Positions 46,478 through 57,083 are shown, counted from the first letter of the stretch. The stretch: DNA of 64,000 nucleotides from Polaromonas sp. (GCA_013297865.1 JAAFIP010000002.1:62001-126000); one strand, 5' to 3'. A program made the numbers and translations. Notes: generated by a model from the letters alone, not told the origin.

Positions 46478-47374
46478 ATGCAAGCCTCGCCTACTGCCAC
46501 CTCTACAGCCAGCCCCATCACCCACACGCAGGCCATCCATATCGCCCGTAACCACGAGAGCGCCATCGCCTGGCCCACGGTGGTGATGGCCGTGGTGTGC
46601 GCAGGCGGCTTTTGGGCTGTGGCCTATCTGGCCGCTACGGGCGCGTTGTCCCTATGGTGGGCTATGCCGCTGAATATCTTTTTTGCCTACAGCTGCTACA
46701 CCCCCGTGCACGAAGCCTGCCATCGCAACGTCACCACCACCGGCCACCGCCACGCCTGGCTCAACAGCCTGGTGGGCAACCTGTGCGCCGCGCCCTTGTT
46801 CAACAGCTTTCACCTGCACCAGCTGACCCATCTGGCACACCACGCCCACACCAACGACCCCGCCAAAGACCCCGACCAGTGGATGGTCGCGCGCAGTGTG
46901 CCCAGCCTGCTGTGGCGCAGCGTGACGGTGGCGGCAGTCCATGTCGTCATGGGCGTGCGGCTGGCGCGCAGCCGCGGTGATGGCCGCTGGCGCCTGGTCA
47001 ACGCGGCCGCCTACACCCTGCTGGCCATAGGCGCCGCGCTGTGGCTGGCTGTGCGCTACGACACCACCGCTGCGCTGCTTGCCACCTTCGTGTCTGCCTT
47101 GCTGGCCAGCGCGCTGCTGGCCATGGTGTTTGACTGGCTGCCCCACCACCCCCACACCAGCCAGGAACGCTGGCAACACACCCGGGTAGTCACCTTCGCT
47201 CCAGCAGTGCAAGGTGCGCTGGATCAGCTGCTGTATGGCCAAACCTACCATCTGGTCCATCACCTGTATCCCCGTGTGCCGTTTTACCGCTACAAAGCTG
47301 TGTTCAGCACACTGCGAGGTTTCTTTGAAAGCAACGGTGCTCAAATCTACCCCGCGGGCAGCAAACCGTTCTAG
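46478..47374 (+). CDS. membrane fatty-acid desaturase / hydroxylase family protein
   Basis: A di-iron membrane oxidase of about 298 aa (the track start at 46406 is TTG; ATG 46412 is a further option). Three histidine boxes are visible: HEACH, HLAHHAHT, and HLVHHLYP; about four hydrophobic spans separate them. The short length and HEACHRN box resemble beta-carotene hydroxylase/fatty-acid desaturases of proteobacteria. The substrate is unknown. Confidence 0.82.
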   Translation: MQASPTATSTASPITHTQAIHIARNHESAIAWPTVVMAVVCAGGFWAVAYLAATGALSLWWAMPLNIFFAYSCYTPVHEACHRNVTTTGHRHAWLNSLVGNLCAAPLFNSFHLHQLTHLAHHAHTNDPAKDPDQWMVARSVPSLLWRSVTVAAVHVVMGVRLARSRGDGRWRLVNAAAYTLLAIGAALWLAVRYDTTAALLATFVSALLASALLAMVFDWLPHHPHTSQERWQHTRVVTFAPAVQGALDQLLYGQTYHLVHHLYPRVPFYRYKAVFSTLRGFFESNGAQIYPAGSKPF

Positions 47375-47395
47375 CGCGTAAAATACACCTTCTTA

Positions 47396-47781
47396 GGGGC
47401 TGTACTGGTTTCGACGAGGACTAGACGTCTTGTAGGGCATGTCGAGCTGAATGTGCTCGTTAAACAAATTCAAAAAAACTAACTGCAAACGACGAACGTT
47501 TCGCACTCGCAGCTTAATTGCTGAGAGGCTTGCAACAGCTCTCCGATGGGCTGGGCAAAGGGGTTTTAGGGCAACTTAAAACGTCTCGGCTGCAAGCTTA
47601 TTCACATCGGATGGTCTGGCGCCGGGTGGCTTGGCGTTGGACGAGAAAATAGGCTACTGGTCTGGTGTGTAGCGTGCCGTTGCGCGACACATTGGGCGAG
47701 ACACAAATCAATCGGCTACACATGTAGAACTGCAAGGAAAAAGGTTTTCGGACGCGGGTTCAATTCCCGCCAGCTCCACCA
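47396..47781 (+). ncRNA. ssrA: transfer-messenger RNA (tmRNA)
   Basis: The tRNA-like ends GGGGCTG (5') and CAGCTCCACCA (3') pair as an acceptor stem, with a T-arm GGTTCAATTCC near the 3' end. The internal tag reading frame 47485-47517 encodes ANDERFALAA followed by TAA, the tag form typical of Burkholderiales. It rescues stalled ribosomes and marks the peptide for proteolysis. A candidate -10 box TAAAAT is at 47379-47384. It is a one-piece tmRNA of about 386 nt. Confidence 0.97.
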
Positions 47782-47791
47782 TTGAATTGAG

Positions 47792-47817
47792 ATTCAGGCG
47801 CGTCGCGCCTGAATTTT
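47792..47817 (+). terminator. terminator of ssrA
   Basis: ATTCAGGCGC-GTC-GCGCCTGAAT followed by TTT forms a 10-bp stem, 10 bp after the tmRNA 3' end. Confidence 0.8.
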
Positions 47818-47835
47818 CCGGCAGGCGCTTCCAGC

Positions 47836-48888
47836 ATGGACCTCATCGTATTGCGACCTGAGGGGCTGTATTGCCCGGTGGGTCAGTTTTTTATCGATCC
47901 CTGGCGGCCAGTAGACAGCGCGGTGATCACCCACGGCCATAGCGACCATGCCCGCAGCGGACACGCCCGCTACCTGGCCCACCATGACAGTGCAGGCACC
48001 CTTAGGTCCAGGCTGGGCGATATTGCGCTGCAGACGGTGGCCTATGGCGAGAGTGTGTCGCACAACGGGGTGCGCGTGTCGCTGCATCCTGCGGGCCATG
48101 TGCTGGGCTCGGCCCAGGTACGGGTGGAGCATCAGGGCCGGGTGTGGGTGGCTTCGGGCGACTACAAGCTGGAATCTGACGGCACCTGCGCTGCGTTTGA
48201 GCCGGTGCCCTGCCACACGTTCATTACCGAATCTACCTTTGGTCTGCCGGTGTATCGCTGGCCCAGCCAGAGCGAGCTGTTTGCGCAGATCAATGCCTGG
48301 TGGCAGGGCAACGCCCAGGCTGGGCGCACCTCGGTGCTGTTTTGCTATGCCTTTGGCAAAGCCCAGCGGATTCTGGCGGGGGTCGATGCCAGCATAGGCC
48401 CGCTGGTGATGCACGGTGCAGTGGAGCCGCTTAACGCGGTCTACCGCGCGGCGGGTGTCAAGCTGCCACCCACAGTGCGCGTGAGCGACGAGGCTATGGC
48501 GTCGCTGCCTTTGGGCCAGGCCCTGGTGCTGGCACCGCCGTCAGCCCAGTCCACGCCCTGGATGAAGCGCTTTGGCAACTATGCTGATGCGTTTGCCAGC
48601 GGCTGGATGTTGCTGCGTGGCGCGCGCAGGCGCAGGGGCGTTGATAGGGGCTTTGTCATGTCAGACCATGCCGACTGGCCCAGCCTGAACAGCGCCATCC
48701 GCGCCACAGGGGCCGAGCAGGTGTTTGTCACCCACGGCAGTGTGGCGGTGATGGTGCGATGGCTGCAAGAGCAGGGGCTTCAGGCGCAGGGCTTCAGCAC
48801 CGAATATGGCAAAGAGGATGGTAATGAAGGCGGCAATGAAGCGGGTGGTGAGGCAGGCGTGCCTGCAGCGCTGCCAGAAGCAGCATGA
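47836..48888 (+). CDS. ligase-associated DNA exonuclease (metallo-beta-lactamase fold)
   Basis: A 350-aa nuclease of the beta-CASP/metallo-beta-lactamase type found beside bacterial ATP-dependent ligases. The metal motif HGHSDHA is at 33-39; HPAGHVLGSAQV and the later SDHADWP are the other metal-binding elements. It is the first gene of the exonuclease-ligase-helicase-phosphoesterase set; its stop overlaps the ligase start by 4 bp. It likely trims DNA ends before ligation. Confidence 0.9.
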   Translation: MDLIVLRPEGLYCPVGQFFIDPWRPVDSAVITHGHSDHARSGHARYLAHHDSAGTLRSRLGDIALQTVAYGESVSHNGVRVSLHPAGHVLGSAQVRVEHQGRVWVASGDYKLESDGTCAAFEPVPCHTFITESTFGLPVYRWPSQSELFAQINAWWQGNAQAGRTSVLFCYAFGKAQRILAGVDASIGPLVMHGAVEPLNAVYRAAGVKLPPTVRVSDEAMASLPLGQALVLAPPSAQSTPWMKRFGNYADAFASGWMLLRGARRRRGVDRGFVMSDHADWPSLNSAIRATGAEQVFVTHGSVAVMVRWLQEQGLQAQGFSTEYGKEDGNEGGNEAGGEAGVPAALPEAA

Positions 48889-50552
48889 AGGAGTTTGCGG
48901 CCCTATACCGCGCATTGGACAGCAGCACCTCCAGCCTGGCCAAGCAAGCGGCTTTGCAGCAGTATTTTGCGCATGCTGCCCCCGAAGATGCGGCCTGGGC
49001 GGTGTATTTTCTGGCCGGGGGCAAGCCGCGCCAATTGGTGCCCAGCAAGCTGCTCAAGGCGCTGGCCCAGCAGGCCAGCGGCCTGCCGCAATGGCTGTTT
49101 GATGAAAGCTATGACGCAGTAGGTGATCTGGCCGAGACGATCTCTCTGTTGTTGCCGCAGCCTGAGCAGGCGCAAGACCTGGGTCTGAGCGCTTGGCTGC
49201 AAACACGGCTGCTGCCGCTGCGCACAGCCGCGCCCGAGACCCTGGCGGGCATGTTGCAGACGCAATGGCAACAGTTGCCAGCACAGGACAGGCTGGTGTA
49301 TTTCAAGTTGATCACAGGCAGTTTTCGGGTGGGTGTGTCCAAGCTGCAGGTTACGCAGGCGCTGGCCGCTGTGGGTGCGCTGGACAGCAAGCGTGTGGCG
49401 CAGCGCCTGATGGGCTACACCCACCCCAACGCCCGCCCATCTGCTGCAGACTTTGAAGCCCTGATTGCGCCTGAGCGCGATGATGAGCTGCACCAGCGCA
49501 CCAGTGGGCAGCCCTATCCTTTCTTTTTGGCCCATCCTTTAACCGTGGCGCTGGAGGACTTCGAAACCACTTTGGGGCCACCTGCGCAGTGGCTGGTGGA
49601 GTGGAAGTGGGATGGCATCCGCGCGCAGCTGGTCAAACGCGCGGGCCAGGTCTGGCTCTGGTCACGCGGCGAGGAGCTGCTGACGGATCGCTTTCCCGAG
49701 CTGGCCGCGCTGGGCGCTGCCCTGCCTGACGGCAGTGTGCTCGATGGCGAGATCGTGGTGTGGCGCCACCCGGTGGATGGGGCTGGCGCAGGCCAGGTGC
49801 AAAGTTTTGCCCAGCTGCAAAAGCGCATTGGCCGCAAGACCGTGGGCAGCAAGCTGCTCAAAGACCTGCCCGTAGTGCTGCTGGCCTATGACCTGCTGGA
49901 GCATGAAGGCCAGGACATTCGCCGCACACCCCAAAACGAGCGGCGCGCAGCGCTGGAACTGATGGCAACGCAACTGGCGCATCCGGCCCTGGTGCTCAGC
50001 GAATGTGTGACAGGTGACAGCTGGCAGGCGCTGGCGCAACTGCGCTCCACAGCGCGCGAGCGCGGCGTGGAGGGCATGATGCTCAAGGCCGCGTCATCGC
50101 ACTACGGCGTGGGCCGCACCAAAGACCTGGGGGTGTGGTGGAAGTGGAAAATTGACCCGCTGAGCATCGACGCCGTGCTGATCTATGCGCAGCGTGGCCA
50201 TGGCCGCCGTGCCAGCCTCTACAGCGACTACACCTTTGCAGTGTGGGACGGCCCGGGTGATATGCCAGAGCGCAGGCTGGTGCCTTTTGCCAAGGCCTAC
50301 TCAGGCCTGACCGATCAGGAGATGCAGCAGGTGGACGCTGTCGTGCGCAAGACCACACGCGAGAGCTTTGGCCCGGTGCGCAGCGTAGAGCCCACGCTGG
50401 TGTTTGAGCTGGGTTTTGAGGGCATTGCGCGCAGCCCGCGCCACAAGAGCGGCATTGCAGTGCGCTTTCCGCGCATGCTGCGCTGGCGGCAGGATAAAAC
50501 AGTTGCGCAGGCAGACACCTTGCAAAGCCTGGAGGCATTGCTGCCACCATGA
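48885..50552 (+). CDS. ATP-dependent DNA ligase
   Basis: A 555-aa ATP-dependent ligase. The AMP-accepting lysine is K241 in [19 protein letters not shown] (motif III), EGMMLKA (motif IV) and WWKWKIDP (motif V) follow. An N-terminal helical domain of ~220 aa precedes the catalytic core. It is flanked by the exonuclease and helicase with ATGA overlaps. The housekeeping NAD ligase is expected elsewhere. Confidence 0.93.
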   Translation: MKEFAALYRALDSSTSSLAKQAALQQYFAHAAPEDAAWAVYFLAGGKPRQLVPSKLLKALAQQASGLPQWLFDESYDAVGDLAETISLLLPQPEQAQDLGLSAWLQTRLLPLRTAAPETLAGMLQTQWQQLPAQDRLVYFKLITGSFRVGVSKLQVTQALAAVGALDSKRVAQRLMGYTHPNARPSAADFEALIAPERDDELHQRTSGQPYPFFLAHPLTVALEDFETTLGPPAQWLVEWKWDGIRAQLVKRAGQVWLWSRGEELLTDRFPELAALGAALPDGSVLDGEIVVWRHPVDGAGAGQVQSFAQLQKRIGRKTVGSKLLKDLPVVLLAYDLLEHEGQDIRRTPQNERRAALELMATQLAHPALVLSECVTGDSWQALAQLRSTARERGVEGMMLKAASSHYGVGRTKDLGVWWKWKIDPLSIDAVLIYAQRGHGRRASLYSDYTFAVWDGPGDMPERRLVPFAKAYSGLTDQEMQQVDAVVRKTTRESFGPVRSVEPTLVFELGFEGIARSPRHKSGIAVRFPRMLRWRQDKTVAQADTLQSLEALLPP

Positions 50553-53209
50553 ACAGCAAGCCCAACACCGCAGTGCATAAAGCCATCAAGGCGTGGTTCG
50601 CAGCCCAGGGCTGGAAGCCTTTTGCCTTTCAAAAAGAGGTATGGGCAGCGGTGCAGCAAGGCCAGTCCGGCTTGCTGCACGCCACCACCGGGGCTGGCAA
50701 AACCTACGCGGTGTGGCTGGCAGCGCTGCAGGCGCTGACACCGCGCACCCCCAAACGCGCTGCGGCGCTGCCCCTGACTGTGCTGTGGCTCACACCGATG
50801 CGGGCGCTGGCCGCCGATACGGTGCGTGCGCTGCAAAGTGCGGTGGATGCGCTCAACGCCCTGGATGCAAACTGCTGCCCATGGACCATCGGCGCGCGCA
50901 CGGGTGACACCAGCAGCAGCCAGCGTGCAGCGCAAAAAACCCGCTTGCCTTCGGTGCTTGTCACTACGCCCGAAAGCTTGAGCTTGATGCTGTCCAAAGC
51001 CGATGCGCGCGACACCCTAGGGAGCGTTGCTATGGTAGTGGTGGACGAATGGCACGAGCTGATGGGTAACAAACGCGGTGTGCAGGTGCAGCTGGCACTG
51101 GCGCGGCTGCGCAGTTGGCAGCAAGGTAGCACTGCACTAAGGGTGTGGGGCATGTCGGCCACGCTGGGCAATCTGCAAGATGCCATGCAAACCCTGCTGG
51201 GCCCGGGCGCAGAGCCAGCAGGCACCTTGGTGCGCGGTGCGCTGGCCAAAGACCTGGTGATTGACACCTTGCTGCCGGCCCAGGTGCAGCGTTTTCCGTG
51301 GGCCGGGCATTTGGGCCTCACCATGCTGCCCCAGGTGGTGCAGGAGATACAGACCAGTGCCAGCACCTTGGTGTTTACTAACACCCGCTCGCAGGCCGAG
51401 TTGTGGTTCAAGGCACTGCTGGAGGCGCGGCCCGACTGGGCGGGCATCCTGGCCTTGCACCATGGCTCGCTGGACCGTGAGGTGCGCGAATGGGTGGAAG
51501 GCGCGCTCAAATCTGGGCAGCTCAAAGCAGTGGTGTGCACCTCCAGTCTGGATTTGGGGGTGGACTTTCTGCCAGTCGAGCGGGTGTTGCAGATAGGCTC
51601 TGCCAAAGGGGTGGCACGCTTGCTGCAGCGCGCTGGCCGCTCCGGGCATGCACCGGGCAGGCCTTCGCGCATCACCCTGGTGCCCACCCATAGCCTGGAG
51701 ATCGTGGAGGCTGCTGCTGCCCGAGCTGCAGTACAGGCTGGGCAGATCGAGGCCCGCCTGTCACCCCACGAGCCGCTGGATGTGCTGGTGCAGCATTTGG
51801 TGACCGTGGCCTTGGGCGGTGGTTTTGAGGCAGAGCGCATGCTTGCCGAAGTGCGCAGCACCCAGGCCTATGCACATCTGACGCCTGCTACCTGGCAGTG
51901 GTGCCTGGACTTTGTGCGCCAGGGCGGCCCCTCACTGGCCACCTATCCAGACTATCGTCGTGCAGTACCCGATGAAGATGGTGTATGGCGGGTGCCTGAT
52001 GCGCTTTTGGCGCGCCGGCACCGACAGAATATTGGCACCATCAGCAGCAGCACCAGCATGATGGTGCAGTTCTGGAGCGCGGGTGGCAGCGCGGGCGGAG
52101 CCAAGCTGGGCACGGTGGAAGAGGGCTTTATTGCACGGCTCAAAACAGGCGACTGCTTTTTGTTTGCGGGCCGCTCACTGGAGCTGGTGCGGGTGCACCA
52201 GATGACGGCTTTCGTCAAGCGGGCCACTGGCAAAAAAGCGGCAGTGCCACGCTGGGCAGGCGGGCGCATGCCACTGTCAAGCACACTGGCCAGCGCCATG
52301 CTGCAGCAGCTTCAGCAAGCGGCCCATGCCATGGCCACCGGGGGTGATATTGCTGCGCTGGGTACAGAGATGGCGTTGGCCTATCCCATGCTGCAGGTGC
52401 AGCAGCGCTGGTCTGCGCTGCCCACACAAAGCAATCTGGTGGTGGAGACACTGCACAGCCGTGAGGGTTGGCATCTGTTTGTCTATCCGTTTGCGGGGCG
52501 CAATGTGCACACCGGCCTTGCCAATCTGCTGGCTTGGCGCGCGGCCCGTGTACAGCCCGGGACATTTTCGATGTCGGTCAATGACTATGGCTTGGAGCTG
52601 CTAAGCGCCAGCGCCATGGACTGGGCCGCATTGCTGCCCGCCATGCTCAGCCCTGCCGACACGCACGATGCGCTGCTTGAGGAAGTGCTGGCCAGCCTGA
52701 ATGCTGGCGAGCTGGCGCGCAGGCGCTTTCGCGATATTGCGCGCGTCTCGGGCTTGGTCTATGAGGGCCATCCCGGCGAGCGCAAGAGCGCGCGGCAGCT
52801 ACAGGCCTCTTCACAGCTTTTTTATGATGTGTTTCGCAAATACGATCCATCCAATCAACTGCTGCTGCAGGCTGAGCAGGAGCTGCTGCAAGATGAGCTG
52901 GATATTGAGCGCCTGTCCGACACGCTGCAGCGCATGCAGCAGCAAACCCTGGTCACCACGCCACTGCAGCGTCCGACACCGTTTGCCTTCCCGCTGATGG
53001 TAGAGCGGCTGCGCGAACAGCTGTCCAACGAAAACATGGCAGACCGTATCGCCCGCATGCTGCAGCAGCTGGAGTCTGCAGCGGACGGCAGCCAAGCGCC
53101 AGAGCGCGATTTGGAAGTGGAGCAGGTGGCGCACAGCATGGCGTTTTCGCGCGATGCCGTTGCGCCAGTGCGTCGTGCCGTGCGCAAACGCGGCTCTGCG
53201 CGGAGATAG
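50549..53209 (+). CDS. ligase-associated Lhr-like DEXH-box helicase
   Basis: An 886-aa superfamily 2 helicase. Walker A is TTGAGKT at 46-52 and the DExH box is DEWH at 166-169; SATLGNL (motif III), [10 protein letters not shown], and [11 protein letters not shown] (motif VI) follow. The C-terminal winged-helix and Lhr-core region covers ~450-830. It translocates on single-stranded DNA. Overlap with the ligase gene indicates coupled translation. Confidence 0.93.
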   Translation: MNSKPNTAVHKAIKAWFAAQGWKPFAFQKEVWAAVQQGQSGLLHATTGAGKTYAVWLAALQALTPRTPKRAAALPLTVLWLTPMRALAADTVRALQSAVDALNALDANCCPWTIGARTGDTSSSQRAAQKTRLPSVLVTTPESLSLMLSKADARDTLGSVAMVVVDEWHELMGNKRGVQVQLALARLRSWQQGSTALRVWGMSATLGNLQDAMQTLLGPGAEPAGTLVRGALAKDLVIDTLLPAQVQRFPWAGHLGLTMLPQVVQEIQTSASTLVFTNTRSQAELWFKALLEARPDWAGILALHHGSLDREVREWVEGALKSGQLKAVVCTSSLDLGVDFLPVERVLQIGSAKGVARLLQRAGRSGHAPGRPSRITLVPTHSLEIVEAAAARAAVQAGQIEARLSPHEPLDVLVQHLVTVALGGGFEAERMLAEVRSTQAYAHLTPATWQWCLDFVRQGGPSLATYPDYRRAVPDEDGVWRVPDALLARRHRQNIGTISSSTSMMVQFWSAGGSAGGAKLGTVEEGFIARLKTGDCFLFAGRSLELVRVHQMTAFVKRATGKKAAVPRWAGGRMPLSSTLASAMLQQLQQAAHAMATGGDIAALGTEMALAYPMLQVQQRWSALPTQSNLVVETLHSREGWHLFVYPFAGRNVHTGLANLLAWRAARVQPGTFSMSVNDYGLELLSASAMDWAALLPAMLSPADTHDALLEEVLASLNAGELARRRFRDIARVSGLVYEGHPGERKSARQLQASSQLFYDVFRKYDPSNQLLLQAEQELLQDELDIERLSDTLQRMQQQTLVTTPLQRPTPFAFPLMVERLREQLSNENMADRIARMLQQLESAADGSQAPERDLEVEQVAHSMAFSRDAVAPVRRAVRKRGSARR

Positions 53210-53257
53210 ACTACAGATAGTTCATGCAATCCCCCACGTTGATCCACCACCCATACC

Positions 53258-53908
53258 ATGCAAATTGAATTGGCCGGTCAGTCACTCGTGCTGTTGCCAC
53301 AGCACGCGCTGTGGTGGCCTGCGCAGCGCACTTTGTGGATTGCAGACCTGCATCTGGGCAAGGCGGCCACCTACCGCAAGCTGGGGCAGCCCGTGCCCAG
53401 CGGCACCACGCAGCAAAACCTGCAGCGCCTGACAGAGCTGATAGAGCGGCATGCCGCGCAACGGGTGGTTTTTCTGGGCGATTTTCTGCACGCCGCACAG
53501 GCCCAGACCAATACGCTGCTGCAGGCCCTGCAGCAATGGCGCAGGCAGCATGCCACACTTCATGCTGTGCTGGTGCGCGGCAACCACGACAGCCGCGCGG
53601 GTGACCCGCCAACCGCCCTGGGCATTGAGGTAGTTAACGAACCCTGGTTGCTGGGGCCCTTTGCGGCCTGCCATCATCCGCAGCAGCACGCTAGCCATTT
53701 TGTTCTGGCGGGGCATCTGCATCCCGTAGCCCTGCTGCAGGGCACGGGCCGCGACCGGCTGCGACTACCGTGTTTTACTGTAGATGCACACACGATGGTG
53801 CTGCCGGCCTTTGGCGAGTTCACGGGCGGATACACTGTGCACCAAGACTCAAAAAAACGCCTGTATCCGATTGGCGGAGACAAAGTGTGGCTGATGCCTG
53901 ATTTTTGA
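53258..53908 (+). CDS. pdeM: ligase-associated metallophosphoesterase
   Basis: A 216-aa calcineurin-like phosphoesterase. Metal motifs are ADLHLGK, FLGDFLH, RGNHDSR and GHLHP. It belongs to the PdeM family linked to the ligase/Lhr/exonuclease set, proposed to act on DNA ends. It lies 48 bp after the helicase stop on the same strand. Confidence 0.92.
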   Translation: MQIELAGQSLVLLPQHALWWPAQRTLWIADLHLGKAATYRKLGQPVPSGTTQQNLQRLTELIERHAAQRVVFLGDFLHAAQAQTNTLLQALQQWRRQHATLHAVLVRGNHDSRAGDPPTALGIEVVNEPWLLGPFAACHHPQQHASHFVLAGHLHPVALLQGTGRDRLRLPCFTVDAHTMVLPAFGEFTGGYTVHQDSKKRLYPIGGDKVWLMPDF

Positions 53909-53926
53909 GTTCCAAGGAACTGCTCT

Positions 53927-54286
53927 GTGGATTTAAAAATACCTATCGTCATTTCGGACGAACTCGGCGATGATGTGATTACCGCCAACGCCCTGCTTAA
54001 CCTGGCCAGCGGCGAGATTGTGCAAGTGCAATACCAAAACTACGACGTAGCCGCCAAAGGCTTGCCTTGGGAGCACGAAGACTATGACTTCAGCTGCGGC
54101 ATGCTGTCCAACAACGGCAAGGATGTCGAGTTCACCGTCCAGGTGAACCAGACGACCGGCCAGTACACCGTCAGCGCGACCGAGCTGCAAGAGATCAAAA
54201 TGCGTGCTGCTGCCCTGTTCTCCGGCGTGCCCAGCGCCACCTTGATCGAGGACATAGCGCCCAAGAGCCGCCGGCGCCGTGCATGA
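53927..54286 (+). CDS. small protein of unknown function
   Basis: A 119-aa acidic protein with a basic tail (SRRRRA). The GTG start at 53927 has AAGGAA nine bases upstream. It has no signal or membrane segment. Codon use and the ribosome-binding site make it likely real. It begins 18 bp after pdeM, so it may be cotranscribed with the repair operon. I do not recognise a family. Confidence 0.65.
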   Translation: MDLKIPIVISDELGDDVITANALLNLASGEIVQVQYQNYDVAAKGLPWEHEDYDFSCGMLSNNGKDVEFTVQVNQTTGQYTVSATELQEIKMRAAALFSGVPSATLIEDIAPKSRRRRA

Positions 54287-54382
54287 TGGGTATCGGTTGC
54301 AAAGAGTAACACCGTAGAGGCAAAAACTGTCCCGCACAGCACTAGCCAGCCTATCTCTCCATTGGTAAAGTGATTTTGTCCA

Positions 54383-54400
54383 ATCCAGCGGGCGCTGGAT
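54383..54400 (+). promoter_or_regulatory. leader hairpin upstream of cyclase gene
   Basis: ATCCAGCG-GG-CGCTGGAT forms an 8-bp stem 32 bases before the start codon. It is enclosed by a wider inverted repeat AAACTGTC (54324-54331) / GACAGTTT (54407-54414). No T-tract follows. Confidence 0.45.
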
Positions 54401-54432
54401 AGAGACGACAGTTTCACAATCAAGGAGATACC

Positions 54433-55389
54433 ATGCCATCACACACACCACTGTTTCGCTGGCTGCTTGCAGCCGCGTTGGGTCTTGCAGCCCTGACACC
54501 CCAAGCCTGGGCACAAAGCGATTGGTGCAAATCCAAATGGGGCCCGAACGATGAAATAGGTGCGGCCAATTTACTGACACCTGCGCTTGCGGCCGAAGCG
54601 GCCAAGCTGGTGAAAACAGGCAAGACCTACGCATTGGGTTTTGAAACCAACGCGCAGACCCCCGCTTACGCTCCCCGCACCTGGGGCGTCACTATCGTGC
54701 AGCCGGGGCAGGCCGGTGGCATCAGCTTGGGTGGCACCAAGACCACCTATAACGACGATATCTACATGGGTTGGGTGGGCACGGGGTCGCAGATTGATGG
54801 CTTGGGCCATATCGGCATTGACAATGTGTATTACAACTGCAATAAAAACTCGGATTTTGCGCAGGCCAATGGACTGAAGAAACTCGGCGTTGAAAAAATT
54901 CCGCCTTTCGTGACACGCGGCATCGTGCTGGATATGACAGCCTATTACGGCACTGACATGGTGAAAGAAGGCGTAGCCTTTAATCGCAAGGAGATTGACG
55001 AGCAGGCCAAGCGTCAGGGTATCGAGATCAAAAAAGGCGATGTCGTGCTGTTCCACACGGGCTGGCAGGCGCTGGAGGGCAAGGACAACAAGCGCTTCCT
55101 GGCTGGCGAGCCGGGCCTGGGCAAAGAGGGCGCACTGTATCTGGCCTCCAAAGAGGTGATTGCCGTAGGCGCGGACCAGTGGGCTCTGGAGGTGATTCCG
55201 TTCGAGAAAGATGTGGGTGTGTTTGAAATACACCAGATTCTGCTGACCAGGAACGGCATCTATATTCTGGAGAACATGAACACCGGCCCCTTGGTGAAAG
55301 ACAAAGCCTACGAGTTCATGTTTGTGCTGGGCGCATCGCGCATTACAGGTGGTGTGCAGGCGATCATCAACCCCGTGGCCATTCGCTGA
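54433..55389 (+). CDS. exported cyclase-family (kynurenine formamidase-like) protein
   Basis: A 318-aa PF04199 cyclase-family protein with a signal peptide (LLAAALGLAALTPQAWAQ) and thus probably periplasmic. The metal/catalytic motif is GTGSQIDGLGHIG, a variant of HxGTHxDxPxH that lacks the first two His. It starts at ATG 54433 with an ideal AAGGAG ribosome-binding site. The substrate is unknown; related enzymes hydrolyse cyclic amides or formamides. Confidence 0.85.
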   Translation: MPSHTPLFRWLLAAALGLAALTPQAWAQSDWCKSKWGPNDEIGAANLLTPALAAEAAKLVKTGKTYALGFETNAQTPAYAPRTWGVTIVQPGQAGGISLGGTKTTYNDDIYMGWVGTGSQIDGLGHIGIDNVYYNCNKNSDFAQANGLKKLGVEKIPPFVTRGIVLDMTAYYGTDMVKEGVAFNRKEIDEQAKRQGIEIKKGDVVLFHTGWQALEGKDNKRFLAGEPGLGKEGALYLASKEVIAVGADQWALEVIPFEKDVGVFEIHQILLTRNGIYILENMNTGPLVKDKAYEFMFVLGASRITGGVQAIINPVAIR

Positions 55390-55399
55390 CGCCTGACGC

Positions 55400-56083
55400 A
55401 TGGACTGCAAGGTGGTTCAGTGGGCCAGATGGGGCGCAGCAGCGGGCCTGTTGGGCTGGGTTGGCTGGGCGCAGGCGCACCCTCACGGCTCCATCGACTG
55501 CCGCGCTGCTGTACGCTTTGAGGCGGGTGGCTTGCGCCATGTCCGCGGTGAGCTGTGGCTGGACGACTGGCACTCGCAGCGCGCAGCCCAGCTCACGCGC
55601 AATAGCCAGGGGCAGGAAGATGCCCAGATGATGCGGCAGTTTATCTTTGCACTCAAGATGCAGATGGGCCGGGCCAACTGGCTGTTTGGTCTGGAGGCTG
55701 ATGGACAGAGCCTGGTGCTGACACCGCAAGCCGACCCTGTGCTGGAAATGGCTGCCGATGGGCGTGCGCGCATTGTGATCGACTATGCCGCGGCGCCCGC
55801 GCAGCAAGCCGTACAGCTCTGGAGCCTGCACTGCGCTGACCCCAGCTACTATTTTGTGACGGCGTTTGGAGAGCGTCTGCCTGTGGCACCGCCAGAGGGC
55901 GCTGCCGCTGAACTGGATGTCGCCAAGCTGGCTGACAATCTGCAGCGATTGGGGCCTGCGCGCCAACATGCCAGCGCAGTCAGCATTGAGGGCTGCAAAG
56001 CCCTGAACTTGGGAAGTGGTGGCGCTGGCCTGCCAGCGCCCCGCACAGGCATGGCCCGGCTTGACTGGAGCTGTCAGCCTTGA
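55400..56083 (+). CDS. DUF1007-family exported protein
   Basis: A 227-aa protein with signal peptide (AAGLLGWVGWAQA) and the AHPHG motif at the start of the mature protein, where DUF1007 proteins show AHPHV and may bind metal. DUF1007 proteins often occur beside nickel/cobalt permeases; none is here. It follows the cyclase gene by 10 bp. Confidence 0.75.
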   Translation: MDCKVVQWARWGAAAGLLGWVGWAQAHPHGSIDCRAAVRFEAGGLRHVRGELWLDDWHSQRAAQLTRNSQGQEDAQMMRQFIFALKMQMGRANWLFGLEADGQSLVLTPQADPVLEMAADGRARIVIDYAAAPAQQAVQLWSLHCADPSYYFVTAFGERLPVAPPEGAAAELDVAKLADNLQRLGPARQHASAVSIEGCKALNLGSGGAGLPAPRTGMARLDWSCQP

Positions 56084-56111
56084 GGGCAACGACACCCCCC
56101 AAAAGCTCAAT

Positions 56112-57083
56112 TCAATCAGCTTTGATACCGTTGTCCTGTATCAGTTTGCGGTACAGATTGAACTGCTCTTTGGTGGCGCTACCTAGCTCTTGTGCAGAAG
56201 AGCCGCGCAGCGTCAGGCCGAGTGCGACCAGTTTGTCGCGTGTTTCGGGGTCTGCCAGGGCTTTGCGCATTTCTGAATTGAGGCGCTCCACAATGTCTTT
56301 GGGCGTGCCAGCAGGTACGACCATGGCAAACCAGGAGTTGAAGAAAAAGTCTTTCAGGCCCGACTCGTCCACCGTGGGTACGTTGGGGTATTGCGCCAGG
56401 CGTTTTTGGGTGGATACGGCCAGCAGGCGCAGTTTGCCTGCCTGCAGCAAGGAGGTGACGGTGCCCAGACCCTGAAATGCGGCGTCTACCTCGCCAGCAG
56501 CCACCGCCACCGCAGCAGGTGTAGCCCCTTTGTAAGGCACATGCACGGCGCTGATGCCCGCGCGCGAGGCAAACAAGGCCATGGCAATATGCTGAGGGCT
56601 GCCGCTGCCGCCCGAGCTGAAGTTGATCTTGCCTGGGGCGGCTTTGGCTGCGGCAATAAAGTCTGCCACGGTTTTGTAGGGTGAGTCGGTTTTGACTACC
56701 AGGCCCCATTCAATCGTGGCAGCCAGCGAGAGGGGGTCAAAATCTGTCAGCGCATTCCAGGTGGATTTGGGATAAATGTGCGGCAGCATGGTCAGCACGC
56801 TGTCGTTAAAGCCGCCCAGTGTGTAGCCATCGGGCGCGGCCTTGGCCACGCGGTCAGCGCCAATCAGCCCGGACGAGCCCGCCTGGTTTTCGATCACGAT
56901 GGACTGGCCCAAGCCCAGCGACATTTTCTGCGTGAGGATGCGTGCGGCATTGTCCACCGCACTGCCTGCGGCCAGTGGAATGATCATTTTGATCGGCTTG
57001 TTGGGATAGGCGCTTTGGGCCAATGCCGTAGTGGCGCTTGATGCCAGCAGGATGCTGCTGAAGAGGAAGGTGCTGAGTTTCAT
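56112..57083 (-). CDS. Bug-family tripartite tricarboxylate transporter substrate-binding protein
   Basis: A 323-aa periplasmic binding protein with signal peptide (FLFSSILLASSATTALA, cleavage before QSAYP). Signatures are YPNKPIKMIIPLAAGSAVD, IENQAGSSGLIGAD and AAPDGYT. The permease subunits are not nearby, as is usual for the expanded Bug family of Burkholderiales. It lies downstream of the Ldh-family gene, so its ligand may be a hydroxy acid. Confidence 0.9.
   Translation of the reverse strand: MKLSTFLFSSILLASSATTALAQSAYPNKPIKMIIPLAAGSAVDNAARILTQKMSLGLGQSIVIENQAGSSGLIGADRVAKAAPDGYTLGGFNDSVLTMLPHIYPKSTWNALTDFDPLSLAATIEWGLVVKTDSPYKTVADFIAAAKAAPGKINFSSGGSGSPQHIAMALFASRAGISAVHVPYKGATPAAVAVAAGEVDAAFQGLGTVTSLLQAGKLRLLAVSTQKRLAQYPNVPTVDESGLKDFFFNSWFAMVVPAGTPKDIVERLNSEMRKALADPETRDKLVALGLTLRGSSAQELGSATKEQFNLYRKLIQDNGIKAD

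Noticed and set aside
47396-47836. ssrA 3' end as an integration site for a mobile island
   Set aside because: No integrase, no second copy of the tmRNA 3' end and a repair operon of normal composition follow directly.
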